Positions 17,552 through 26,600 of a DNA stretch of 64,000 nt are shown in pieces (position 1 is the first letter of the stretch; each line of letters starts with the position of its first letter). The notes below the pieces were generated by a model, which ran no database searches, had not been told where the DNA came from, and saw only the letters and a list, made by a program, of their open reading frames with translations. A program made the translations under genes and the position numbers. The stretch is from contig JAGONM010000010.1 of the NCBI GenBank assembly GCA_017993055.1, positions 44,626-108,625 on the forward strand, read 5' to 3'. Origin of the DNA: Armatimonadota bacterium (lineage in GTDB: Bacteria > Armatimonadota > UBA5829 > DTJY01).

Positions 17552-17894
17552 CAGACGGATAGAGGAGATGCTTCGCCGATCGTGGCAGCCGCAGCCGCCG
17601 GACGGCATGCGGGAGCGCATCCTTCGCCGGAGCCGGCAGGAACTCGAGCGCCGGCGTCCGATATGGCGGTTCGCCCTGCGCAGGCCGGTGTTCGCCGCGC
17701 TGGCGCTGGCGGTCTTGCTGGCGGTCAACGTCTCCGACCACTACCGTCAGGCGCGCATCTCCGCGATGACCGAGGCGGGCGGCGCGAGAACCGTCCCCGG
17801 CGGCCTGCTGAGGCAGCGCAGGGATATGGAGAAGCTGCTCGTCCAGGGCTTCTCGGACCGCTGGACTACTCAAGAGGGAGGCGAGCGACTATGA
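17544..17894 (+). CDS. Putative anti-sigma-factor-like single-pass membrane protein
   Basis: A 116-aa protein with a basic N-terminal cytoplasmic part (RRIEEMLRRSWQPQPPDGMRERILRRSRQELERRR), one membrane helix (about residues 48-63) and a short outer tail. It overlaps the ECF sigma gene by 8 nt and the next gene by 4 nt. No ZAS zinc motif is visible, so its role as the anti-sigma factor is inferred from position and topology only. Confidence 0.6.
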   Translation: MDDRRIEEMLRRSWQPQPPDGMRERILRRSRQELERRRPIWRFALRRPVFAALALAVLLAVNVSDHYRQARISAMTEAGGARTVPGGLLRQRRDMEKLLVQGFSDRWTTQEGGERL

Positions 17895-19258
17895 AACGGA
17901 CTGTGAACGGCGACTGCTTCCCCACGTTTCGGCGGATCGGCGGGAAGCTCGTCCGCGCGGCGAAATGGACGGGCAAGGCCCTGGTGATACTGGTGATCCT
18001 GCTCGCGGTTGCGCACGGGATCGCCACCTTTATCACCGGCCGAAAGCTGGAGTCGGACATCAGGGCGTTGAAGGCGAAGGGCGAACTCCCCTCTATCACC
18101 GAGCTCGTCGGTCCGAAGGTCCCGGACGCCGAGAACGCCGCGCTGGTGTACGCCGAGGCCTTCAAACTCCTGCCTTCACCGGGAACCGACCGCGAGGACT
18201 ACGAGCAGTTGGCGGATTTCGCGGACGCCGAGAAGCGGAAGGCCGACCCGGGCAGTTGGGACAAGGCCCGCGCGGCGATAGGGGCCTATGACAGAGCCTT
18301 GGAGCTAGCAGAGCGCGCGGCGTCCATGGAGCGTTGCCGGTTCCCGGTCAAGTGGGAGGACGGGTTCGCGGCCCTGTTTCCGCACTACCGTTCGCTCAGG
18401 GGGCTGGCCCGGCTGGCGAACGCACGCGGGCTGATCGCCGCAAGGGACGGCAAAATGGACGAGGCCGCGCGGTTCATGGGGCTCAGCCTGCGAATCGCGC
18501 GTTCCGTCGAGGGCGAGCCCACCCTCATATCGGTGCTCGTGCGCGCCGCGATCATCAACATGACCTGCCGCAACCTTCGGGACGCGGCGCCATACGTTAG
18601 CCTGACCGAAGACCAGACGGCTCGGTTGTCCGAATCACTCGCGGAGGCCGACCTCCGGCCGCATTACCGCCTTGCAATGCAGGGGGAGAGGGACGCGGGG
18701 CTTCTGGCGTTCCGGGAGCTGCGCGACGATCCGTCCGCGTTCGGCGAGCTGACGGACGTGCAGATTCCGCTTGCGCGGCTGACAGTCTTCGCCGCGCGGC
18801 CCGTGCTCTATGCGGACGAGCGGTTCTACCTGGGGCTGATGGGCAAGATCATCGCCGACGCGGAGAAGCCGATCAGGGACTCCGGCCTGAAGGACCTGGA
18901 GGGCCTGCATCTGTTGTACAGACCCGTCACGAGCATGATCCTGCCGGTAGTCAGCGGCGTGAAGTCACGGGTCTACGAAGCTCTGGCCGAGACGCGCGTC
19001 TGCCGGGTCGGCCTGGAACTCAGTGCGTATGAGCGTCGGCACGGGACGTACCCCGACAGCCTGGCCGGGTTGGGCGTTTCCGACCCTGAGATGCTCGAGG
19101 ACCCGCTCAGCGGAAAGGCTCTTATCTACAAGAGGCAGGGGAAGGGCTTCGTCCTGTACAGCGTCGGCAAGGACATGAAGGACGACGGCGGGAAGCCGCT
19201 GAGCGACGGGCGGAGCGGTCCTTCGAAGGGGGACATCGCCTGGCGGGTGGAGAAGTGA
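17891..19258 (+). CDS. Membrane-anchored protein of unknown function, ECF operon
   Basis: A 455-aa protein that I cannot assign to a named family. One N-terminal transmembrane helix (about residues 28-48) is followed by a long helical region with TPR-like character (ARLANARGLIAARDGKMDEAARFMGLSLRIAR). The C-terminal segment YPDSLAGLGV...DPLSGKALIYKRQGKGFVLYSVGKDMKDDGG resembles the C-terminus of many exported planctomycete-type proteins. It starts on an ATG overlapping the previous stop (ATGA), so it belongs to the sigma operon and may be the sensor or the effector. Confidence 0.7.
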   Translation: MKRTVNGDCFPTFRRIGGKLVRAAKWTGKALVILVILLAVAHGIATFITGRKLESDIRALKAKGELPSITELVGPKVPDAENAALVYAEAFKLLPSPGTDREDYEQLADFADAEKRKADPGSWDKARAAIGAYDRALELAERAASMERCRFPVKWEDGFAALFPHYRSLRGLARLANARGLIAARDGKMDEAARFMGLSLRIARSVEGEPTLISVLVRAAIINMTCRNLRDAAPYVSLTEDQTARLSESLAEADLRPHYRLAMQGERDAGLLAFRELRDDPSAFGELTDVQIPLARLTVFAARPVLYADERFYLGLMGKIIADAEKPIRDSGLKDLEGLHLLYRPVTSMILPVVSGVKSRVYEALAETRVCRVGLELSAYERRHGTYPDSLAGLGVSDPEMLEDPLSGKALIYKRQGKGFVLYSVGKDMKDDGGKPLSDGRSGPSKGDIAWRVEK

Positions 19259-19283
19259 TCGGCTGCCGGTGACGAGCGGCCTG

Positions 19284-19403
19284 GCCGTCATGCCGGACTT
19301 GATCCGGCATCCACGCGGCGTGGGCCCCGAGTCCCCCTAGCTCCCGGCCTCACCTGGAAGCCGTCTCTCGATACGGTTTCTCCGAAACCTACTCGAGACT
19401 CTC
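19284..19403. repeat. Dispersed repeats in the intergenic region before the GH2 gene
   Basis: GTCATGCCGGACTTGATCCGGCATCC at 19288-19313, then a TCTCGATACGGTTTC / GAAACCTACTCGAGA inverted pair at 19364-19403. No gene is seen between 19259 and 19439. Confidence 0.55.
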
Positions 19404-19439
19404 GGCTCCGGTCTCCGGATACCGGTTACTGATCGCACA

Positions 19440-21968
19440 TCACTCCCGGTGGGCGGGGCCCGTGTTCCATCCCTCCGCCGTGAAGGGGCCGGGCGCCTTC
19501 GCACCCCGCTCCCGCGGAACGCACTTCACGACTACCGTCTCCGAGTCGCCAGGTGCGATCAGCAGGTAGTTCCGCCCGTAGTAGGCCCCCCAGCCCGGGC
19601 AGTCCGTCGTGACCTTCACGAAGAACGCGTAGTTCCCGCCCGTGTTGCGCACGGTGACCGGCACCTCCGCGTGCCCGTCCTCGAGCCCGACCGCCTTGCC
19701 CTGCTCGACCTCGATCGTCGTCGGCGGGAGCGCGAGCAGCCTGTCGAATATCGGGGGCGGGTTCGCGCTCATCAGGTAGCTGTTCCTCGAAAGCTCCTCC
19801 CCGCCCGGGCCGACCAGCCGCGCCTCCAGCACGAAGAGCCGCTCGAACCCCGGCTCGATCCGCCAGGAGACGTCACCCGCGATCACCGCCGCGTTCTCGG
19901 CCAGGTCGAGCCTCTCGCCGCCGGACAGGAACACGTCGCCCTCCGTGCCGACGATCGTCCAGACCACCGCGCAGTCTCTCAGCGCCGGGCCGGAGTTGTT
20001 CGCCCACAACTGCGCGCGGAACTCCTCGCCGGGCTTCCATCCGAGCCTGTCGTACTTCGCGCTGACGTGGACCGGCTCGTAGGCCGACTTGACCGCGTAG
20101 TAGGCGGGCTTGGGGCGCAGGAAGTAGTCCACCGCGTTCGTGCAGGTCAGGTTCGGCCAGGGCTCGTTGAACTGCCAGGGTATCGTGCCGCCCGACGCGT
20201 ACTTCCGCCGGCGGTTCTGCTCGACCGCGTACCGGAGGCCCTCCCACTGGACGAACCGGCTCATCCGTGCGAACGTCTCGACGTCCGGCAGCGGGCCGAA
20301 GATCTCCTCCAGTACGCCGGTGTTGATCCACCACTCGCCGCGGTGCGCCCACAGCTCGTTCCGCGGCGAGATCGGAGTCGGGTCGGAATGCTTCAGGACC
20401 TCGCGGATCGTCTCGATGTTCGCGGCGCCCTCGCACCCGAACTCGCTGTGGAATGCGGAGCGCCGCGCGTTGTTGATCTCGTAGTGCTTCTCGGGGCCGA
20501 AATACTGCCAGTCGCCGTGGATGTCTATCTCGAGGGGCTCGCCTTCCTCGAACGTGCGCATCGGCGAGGTCGGGAGGTAGATCTTCTGCGGGTCGAGCAC
20601 CTCCACGGCCTCGCGCATCGTCCGGAGGGCCTCGTCGTCGCGGCCTTTCCAGGTCAGCTCGTTCCCGCCGCACCAGACGGCGTGGCAGGCCCGGTTCCTC
20701 CGGCGGGGGATGATGTTTTCCGCCGCGCGCCGGATCATGTTCAGGTACGCCGGGTCGTTCGGCGGGTCGTTGTCGAGGCCGGACGAGGAGAGGATGAACT
20801 CCTGCCAGACCATGATGCCGAGCCGGTCGCAGGCGGCGTAGAACTCGTCCTTCTCGATGAGGCCGCCGCCCCACACCCGCAGGAGGTTGACGTTAGCCTC
20901 CTTCGCCAGCCTGACGAGTCGCTCGTACCGTTCCGCCGTCACCGTCCCGTACATCGAGTCCGCCGGCACCCAGTTCCACCCCTTCAGGTAGATGCGCTTG
21001 CCGTTCACCTCGAAGTTCCAGGGCAGGAGGCCCTCGTCGAGCCCGGGGTTCGGGACGAGGCGCACCCGCTTGAAGCCGAAGTGGAACTCCCGCCGGTCCA
21101 GCTCAACGCCGTCCTCCGATACGACCAGCACCTCGGCGAAGTAGAGGTTCGGGTCGCCGTGACCGTTCGGCCACCACAGGCGGGGGTTTTTGACGGCGAA
21201 GAGCTGAGAGACCTCGGCAAGCCCGGAGACCCGGACGACCTCGCTCTGCCCGGCGACCTGCGCGTCCTCGAGGAGGATCCTCGTCTGCACGGTGACCCGC
21301 ATCGGCCGCTCGGAGCGGACCTTCGTGCGCATCATCAGGTTCGCGGACTTCAGGTCGTCCGAGAGCTCGGAGTTCGCCCAGGAGTCCTCGATGCGCGCCC
21401 CGCCGGTCACGACCAGCTTCACGTCGTCCCACAGGCCGAGCGGGATCAGGCGCGGGGCGAAGTCCCACCCGTAGCTCATCCGGGTCTTGTAGGTGCGGAC
21501 CCCGCTGGTGCGGCCGATCTGCCCGTACTCCGCGGGCGCCGGGTCGAGGATCACGACGATGCGGTTCTCGCGCTCGCCGTCGAGGATGCCGGTGACGTCG
21601 AACTCCGCCGGGACGAACATGTTCTCGCTTCGGCCGAGGTGCGCGCCGTTCAGGTAGACGTCGCCGGAGTAGTCTATCCCCTCGAACCGGAGGCCGACCC
21701 GCATGCCCTCGGGGATCGGGTTGATCGTGAACGCCTTCGTGCAGGCCCATTCGCGGGCGGCGACCCACTCGATCAGCCGGGAATTCAGGTCCTGGTAGGG
21801 GTCCGGGATCAGACCGGCGCGCAGGAGGTCGGCCTGCACGGCGCCGGGAACGGTGGCGTCCGTCCACCAGGACATGTCGTACCCGGGGGCGAAGGGCTGC
21901 TTGCCGCGCGCCTCCCCGGGGTTGAAGTGCTTGATCTTCCAGTCCGAGCCGTTCAGTGAGATTTCCAT
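19440..21968 (-). CDS. Glycoside hydrolase family 2, beta-mannosidase-like
   Basis: An 842-aa GH2 enzyme. It starts with SLNGSDWKIKHFNPGE, then the sugar-binding beta domain (GLRFEGIDYSGDVYLNGAHLG), an immunoglobulin-like domain, and the TIM barrel (KRIYLKGWNWVPADSMYG, NLLRVWGGGLIE). The acid/base is E437 in WCGGNE and the nucleophile is probably E509 in FHSEFG. GWNWVP and WGGG are typical of beta-mannosidases. No signal peptide is seen, so it is probably cytoplasmic. GGAGGAG precedes the start. Upstream lies repeat-rich DNA and the broken URO-D gene. Confidence 0.88.
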   Translation of the reverse strand: MEISLNGSDWKIKHFNPGEARGKQPFAPGYDMSWWTDATVPGAVQADLLRAGLIPDPYQDLNSRLIEWVAAREWACTKAFTINPIPEGMRVGLRFEGIDYSGDVYLNGAHLGRSENMFVPAEFDVTGILDGERENRIVVILDPAPAEYGQIGRTSGVRTYKTRMSYGWDFAPRLIPLGLWDDVKLVVTGGARIEDSWANSELSDDLKSANLMMRTKVRSERPMRVTVQTRILLEDAQVAGQSEVVRVSGLAEVSQLFAVKNPRLWWPNGHGDPNLYFAEVLVVSEDGVELDRREFHFGFKRVRLVPNPGLDEGLLPWNFEVNGKRIYLKGWNWVPADSMYGTVTAERYERLVRLAKEANVNLLRVWGGGLIEKDEFYAACDRLGIMVWQEFILSSSGLDNDPPNDPAYLNMIRRAAENIIPRRRNRACHAVWCGGNELTWKGRDDEALRTMREAVEVLDPQKIYLPTSPMRTFEEGEPLEIDIHGDWQYFGPEKHYEINNARRSAFHSEFGCEGAANIETIREVLKHSDPTPISPRNELWAHRGEWWINTGVLEEIFGPLPDVETFARMSRFVQWEGLRYAVEQNRRRKYASGGTIPWQFNEPWPNLTCTNAVDYFLRPKPAYYAVKSAYEPVHVSAKYDRLGWKPGEEFRAQLWANNSGPALRDCAVVWTIVGTEGDVFLSGGERLDLAENAAVIAGDVSWRIEPGFERLFVLEARLVGPGGEELSRNSYLMSANPPPIFDRLLALPPTTIEVEQGKAVGLEDGHAEVPVTVRNTGGNYAFFVKVTTDCPGWGAYYGRNYLLIAPGDSETVVVKCVPRERGAKAPGPFTAEGWNTGPAHRE

Positions 21969-22059
21969 GGGGTTCTCCTCCGAGGGTTCTGTTCGCCGCC
22001 GGGGGGCGCGCTCCCCTCCTTATCACGGAGGGTCGGGGGAGGGGCCCTGGGAGGCCGGC

Positions 22060-22235
22060 CTTCTCCTGAATCAAGTTCAGGACCGCGCCGGAACGCGCAC
22101 TCAGGAATGGCGGCGTCTGGACACCTGTCACCGTCAGCCCTGAGTGCTCGGAGCGGAGCGGAGAGTGTATCGAAGGGCGCGGAAAGGCACAACCCCCTCG
22201 GCCCGGAGGCCGGTCCCCCTTGTCAAGGGGGACAG
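22060..22235. repeat. Cluster of dispersed repeats between the GH2 and URO-D-like genes
   Basis: It contains CCTGAATCAAGTTCAGGA (about 22066-22083), a GCGCACTCAGGA ... CCTGAGTGCTCGG...GTGTATCGAAGG pair related to 3342-3445, and CTCGGCCCGGAGGCCGGTCC followed by CCCTTGTCAAGGGGGACAG (about 22198-22235). The last is the reverse complement of sequence at about 28769-28811. Nothing coding is seen. Confidence 0.65.
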
Positions 22236-22245
22236 CACGAGCCGT

Positions 22246-23504
22246 CTACTCCCCCGCGCCGTCCATCTCGCAGACGCGCCTGCGGTAGTGGAGGTAGTTC
22301 TCGAAGCTGACCTCGAGCGGAACGCCGTGATCGCACGTCGGATAGTACCCTCCGCGCTCGACCATCGGCGGCATGATGTGCGCCAGGTGCGCGTCAATCG
22401 CATCCTTCCCCGCCGCCAGCGCCCGCTTGTCTATCCCGCCGGACATCATCATCTCCGGGTACTGCCTGCCGATCTCCACCACGTCGCATCCGCTCGCGAC
22501 CTCGAACGGCGACATCCGCGTCATCCCAAGCTCCAGGTAGAGCGGGATCGAGGGTCGGCAGTCGCCGTCGGTGTCAATGTGCAGGCCGATCGGGCGACTC
22601 TGCCTGGCCCGCGCGTTGCCGAGGAGCTGCTGATAGTAGGGCATCAGGAACTCGTGGAACGTGTCGGGCGAGATGAGCAGCCCGTGGTTGTAGCAGATGT
22701 CCTCCGCCATGAAGACCTCGTCGATCACACCCCCCCTTGCCAAGGGGGGGATTCTCTTTGCTGTTCCCCTTGGCAAGGGGAGGATTCTCTCCGCTCCCCC
22801 CCTTGCCAAGGGGAGGATTCTCTCCGCTCCCCCCCTTGCCAAGGGGGGGTTAGGGGGGGTGCCACCGCCTGCACCCTCGCCAGCCCGGCGTCCATCAGGT
22901 CGAGCCATCCCCTCATCGCCGCGTGGATGACCTCGGGCTGGTCGTAGAACATGTACAGCAGGTCCTCCGGGCCGATCATCGAGCGCAGGTACATGTATCC
23001 GCCGATGAGATGCTGGCTCATGATGCCATCGACCGCATCGGCCGTCCGCCGCGCATCCATGACCCGGTCCGCGAGGCCCTCCCAGCGCGCCTCGACCGTC
23101 GGATCGAGCCTCGGCGCGACGGTCTCCCAGTCGGCCATGTTGCTGACGGCATGTTTGAGGTAGTCGGGCATGAACCCGTGCCGCCTGCCGGTGAAGACCT
23201 TCAGGTGGCGGCCGGCGACGTCCTGGATGATCTCGTGGTCGCCCTGTACCTCGATCACCTTCTTCTCAAATAGCGGGAGGAACGGCGGCTCGCACCATCC
23301 GAGTCCGAGGCCCGTGCCGAAAACGGCCTGGGGGTCGTACATGAAGAGGTTCGTCTCCTGCCAGTCCTCCGGCAGGCCCTCGCACTTCCATTTCTCGATC
23401 GCTTCCGGCCAGATCGAGAACTCCGCGCGGTGGAGTCGGTCCACCGGCCGGAACTCATACAAGGCTCTCATCCGCTCGCCCGGGGTCATGGTGTCTTCGG
23501 TCAT
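22246..23504 (-). pseudogene. URO-D family (uroporphyrinogen decarboxylase-like) gene broken by repeat insertion
   Basis: The N-terminal part (23504 down to about 22863, MTPGERMRALYEFRPVDR...) and the C-terminal part (about 22728 to 22246, EVFMAEDICYNHGLLISPDTFHEFLMPYY, then HIDTDGD and CDHGVP) together make one protein of the URO-D fold. This type is usually a corrinoid methyltransferase-like protein rather than HemE. Between them, a run of CCCCTTGCCAAGGGG-type repeats shifts the reading frame and creates a stop right after the repeat. An extended -10 (TGCTATAAT, 23514-23522 on the minus strand) sits almost at the first ATG, so translation may begin at 23489. Either a pseudogene or two separate fragments. 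Confidence 0.7.
22729..22862. repeat. Four tandem CCCCTTGCCAAGGGG palindromes inside the URO-D-like gene
   Basis: Four palindrome copies are separated by GGATTCTCTTTGCTG- or GGATTCTCTCCGCTC-type spacers and end in TTAGGGGGGGTGCC. To restore the frame the insert must be 2 modulo 3 in length. Read in the two interrupted frames it encodes PPWQGGERRESS- or PLARGGAERILP-type repeats. Confidence 0.85.
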
Positions 23505-23576
23505 AGTGTGCCGATTATAGCACGATGGTCCGCCCCGGGGAAGGCAGGTACTTGTACCAGTTTTCCGGTCAATCTC

Positions 23577-23605
23577 TTGACAGATGCCGTCATCGGCAGT
23601 AAACT
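23577..23605 (+). promoter_or_regulatory. Promoter of the PHP/beta-helix gene
   Basis: TTGACA (23577-23582), 17-bp spacer, TAAACT (23600-23605). The gene starts at 23688 with AAGGAG 7 nt upstream. Confidence 0.65.
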
Positions 23606-23687
23606 GGCGGTAGTTCCGTTCTTCCCACCGCAGCCCATTGGAACCACCATACTTACTTCCGTTTGCCGTCAGGCAAGGAGTAACAAC

Positions 23688-26600
23688 ATGCGTTCAACCG
23701 GCAGGTATATCCTCATCATCGTCCTCGCGCTCATCATCGCGTCACCCGCCGGCGCGCAGTACGAGATATACCGCGCCAATCTGCATGTGCACACCCTCCA
23801 GGCCTGTGAGTCGTCCGGGGTACCAGACCATTGCGGCACCCAGACGCCGGATGAAACGATGGCAGCCGCCGCAGACCCCGGCCATCCGCTCAAGGTCGTT
23901 GGTCTGAGCGACCACGGCGGATCGCTCACCAACGGCGAGTGGCTCTATCCTTTTACGGGCGGATCATACTCAGGCCCTGGCGGAGTGATAGCGCTTCGCG
24001 GTTTCGAGTGGACCGCATCAGACCATGTCAATGTCTTCGGATCGAGTGACTACACGGACGCGGCGGTATTCGGTGATGGCACTCCGCCGACACCTCTCAG
24101 AACACATTTTGCCCCCACTGGCCCGGATGACACCGCCAGTCTCGTCAACTGGCTCAAGAGCGTAGGCAGCGCTTCAGGTTACGGTTCTCCACCCGTTGCA
24201 CAGTTCAACCATATCGGCAGCTACAACCATTTCAGCGGATTTCCAGGCTGGGATGAACAAGTGGACCAGATAATGTGTCTGGCCGAACTCGGGGCAGGAG
24301 ACCTGGCTTATTCATCACCGAGCGCGTCGGAGACCTACTTCCGCACAGCATTGCAGGCCGGATGGCACGTTGGGCCGTCGATCGGGATTGACAACCAGCA
24401 GCCGCTGGGCGATCAGGCCGCAACCCGTCACACCGGCATATGGGTCACACCAGGAAGCGGGCGGGCGGGCGTCATGGATGCGCTGAGACACAGGCGGGTG
24501 TTCGCCTCGGAGGACAAGGATTTCAGTCTGCGTTTTCGCTGCCAGGTTGATGGACAGTCAAGCTGGTACTGGATGGGAGATGTCATACCGGCGGGCGCTG
24601 GAGGCTTCACGTTTGAGGTGACCGCGTTCGATCCCAACCATATTGACCCCTGGAAGGAGTATTTCGCATCAATTGACTTGATGTGTTCGGGGCAGCCAGA
24701 CCCCGTCAAGAGATGGGGCAGCCTCAACGACACCTACTTCTCCGACACCTTTCACTTGACCTATCAGGAAATCCGTGCCCTGCCCATGACCTCTCAGGGT
24801 CAGACGGCGCTCTATCTGCGGATACGGCAGACGGGCATCGCTGGCGCGGAGCGAGACTACATCTACTCCGCACCGATCTGGATACACCACTACACGCCAG
24901 CTCCCGGGACGATAACCACGAACATCACATGGAAAGCCAGCGGCAGTCCGTATGTCGTCAGCAACCTCACGATTCCCGCAGGTACGCGGCTCACCATCGA
25001 GCCCGGCACGGTCGTGAAGTTCGACAATAGGGCGTACTTGAGTGTCCAGGGCGAGATCCTAGCTCAAGGCACGGAATCTTCGCCGATCTACTTCACGAGC
25101 ATCAAGGACGACAGTGTCGGTGGCGATACGAACGGTGACGGCAGTGCGACCGCCCCTGCTGCAAGAGACTGGTCTTACGTCTCGGTAAAGGGCGTCGGTG
25201 CAAGCGGGATCTTCGAGCACTGCGTCGCGAGGTATGGTGGATACCAGTACTGCAACGGCTACTGTTATTTCTACGGCATCCTCGACAGCAGAGATGGTGC
25301 CAGTTTGAGCATCGCGGACAGCAGCATCAGCCACGGTTCGCCCTACGGCATAACGTGCTGGGTGAGTCCCGGTTCGTCGCAGCCTGCAGCAAGCCTGCAG
25401 GTTGCAGACAGCGTCGTGTCGTCCTGTGTGTCAACAGGCATCTCGGTCAGCATCGGTTCCTCTCTCAGCATCACCGGCTGCACGGTATCAGGTTGCGGGG
25501 GAGGCATCTCGGTCAGCAACACTCCGTCACCCACTATCACCAACTGCACGGTAAGTGGCAACAGCGGGGGCGGGATATCCGTTAGCAGCAGTTCTTCTCC
25601 CAGCGTGACTGGCTGCACGGTGAATGGTAACGCGGGTAACGGATTGACTGTGTCGACCTGTCCGTCGCCTACCATCATCAATAACACGTTCACCGATAAT
25701 GCAGGGTGGGCGGCTAGCGTGAGCTGCAGCCCCATGGGGGTCTTGACCTTCGACGGGAACAGCGCCTCTGGTAATGACCTGAATGGCCTTTGCGTAAATG
25801 GCAACATGGACTTGGACAACCGTTGGCATCCGACGGCGAACCTTCCGTACGTGGTCGGCGGTGGGTTGCAGGTCGCTGCCGGCGCACAACTGACCATCGA
25901 GCCCGGCACAGTCGTGAAGTCCCAGTACAGCTACAGCGACATCACTGTCGGCGGCAGTCTTGTGGCTCAAGGCACGGAATCTTCGCCGATCTACTTCACG
26001 AGCATCAAGGACGACAGTGTCGGTGGCGATACGAACGGTGACGGCAGTGCGACCGCCCCTGCTGCAAGAGACTGGTCTTACGTCTCGGTAAAGGGCGTCG
26101 GTGCAAGCGGGATCTTCGAGCACTGCGTCGCGAGGTATGGTGGATACCAGTACTGCAACGGCTACTGTTATTTCTACGGCATCCTCGACAGCAGAGATGG
26201 TGCCAGTTTGAGCATCGCGGACAGCAGCATCAGCCACGGTTCGCCCTACGGCATAACGTGCTGGGTGAGTCCCGGTTCGTCGCAGCCTGCAGCAAGCCTG
26301 CAGGTTGCAGACAGCGTCGTGTCGTCCTGTGTGTCAACAGGCATCTCGGTCAGCATCGGTTCCTCTCTCAGCATCACCGGCTGCACGGTATCAGGTTGCG
26401 GGGGAGGCATCTCGGTCAGCAACACTCCGTCACCCACTATCACCAACTGCACGGTGAGCGGCAACGCGGGTCATGGCATATCCTCCAGTTCGCTCGGACA
26501 GGTCGTCAAGAACTGCATCGTCGCGAACAACGGCTCGTACGGCGTGTACCTGACCGGAGCGTCGCCGAAAGTGCTTTACTGCGACCTCTGGGGCAACTCG

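Noticed and set aside
23430..23687. Longer start of the beta-helix gene
   Set aside because: The extension crosses a promoter and the divergent URO-D start, while ATG 23688 has AAGGAG and a signal peptide.
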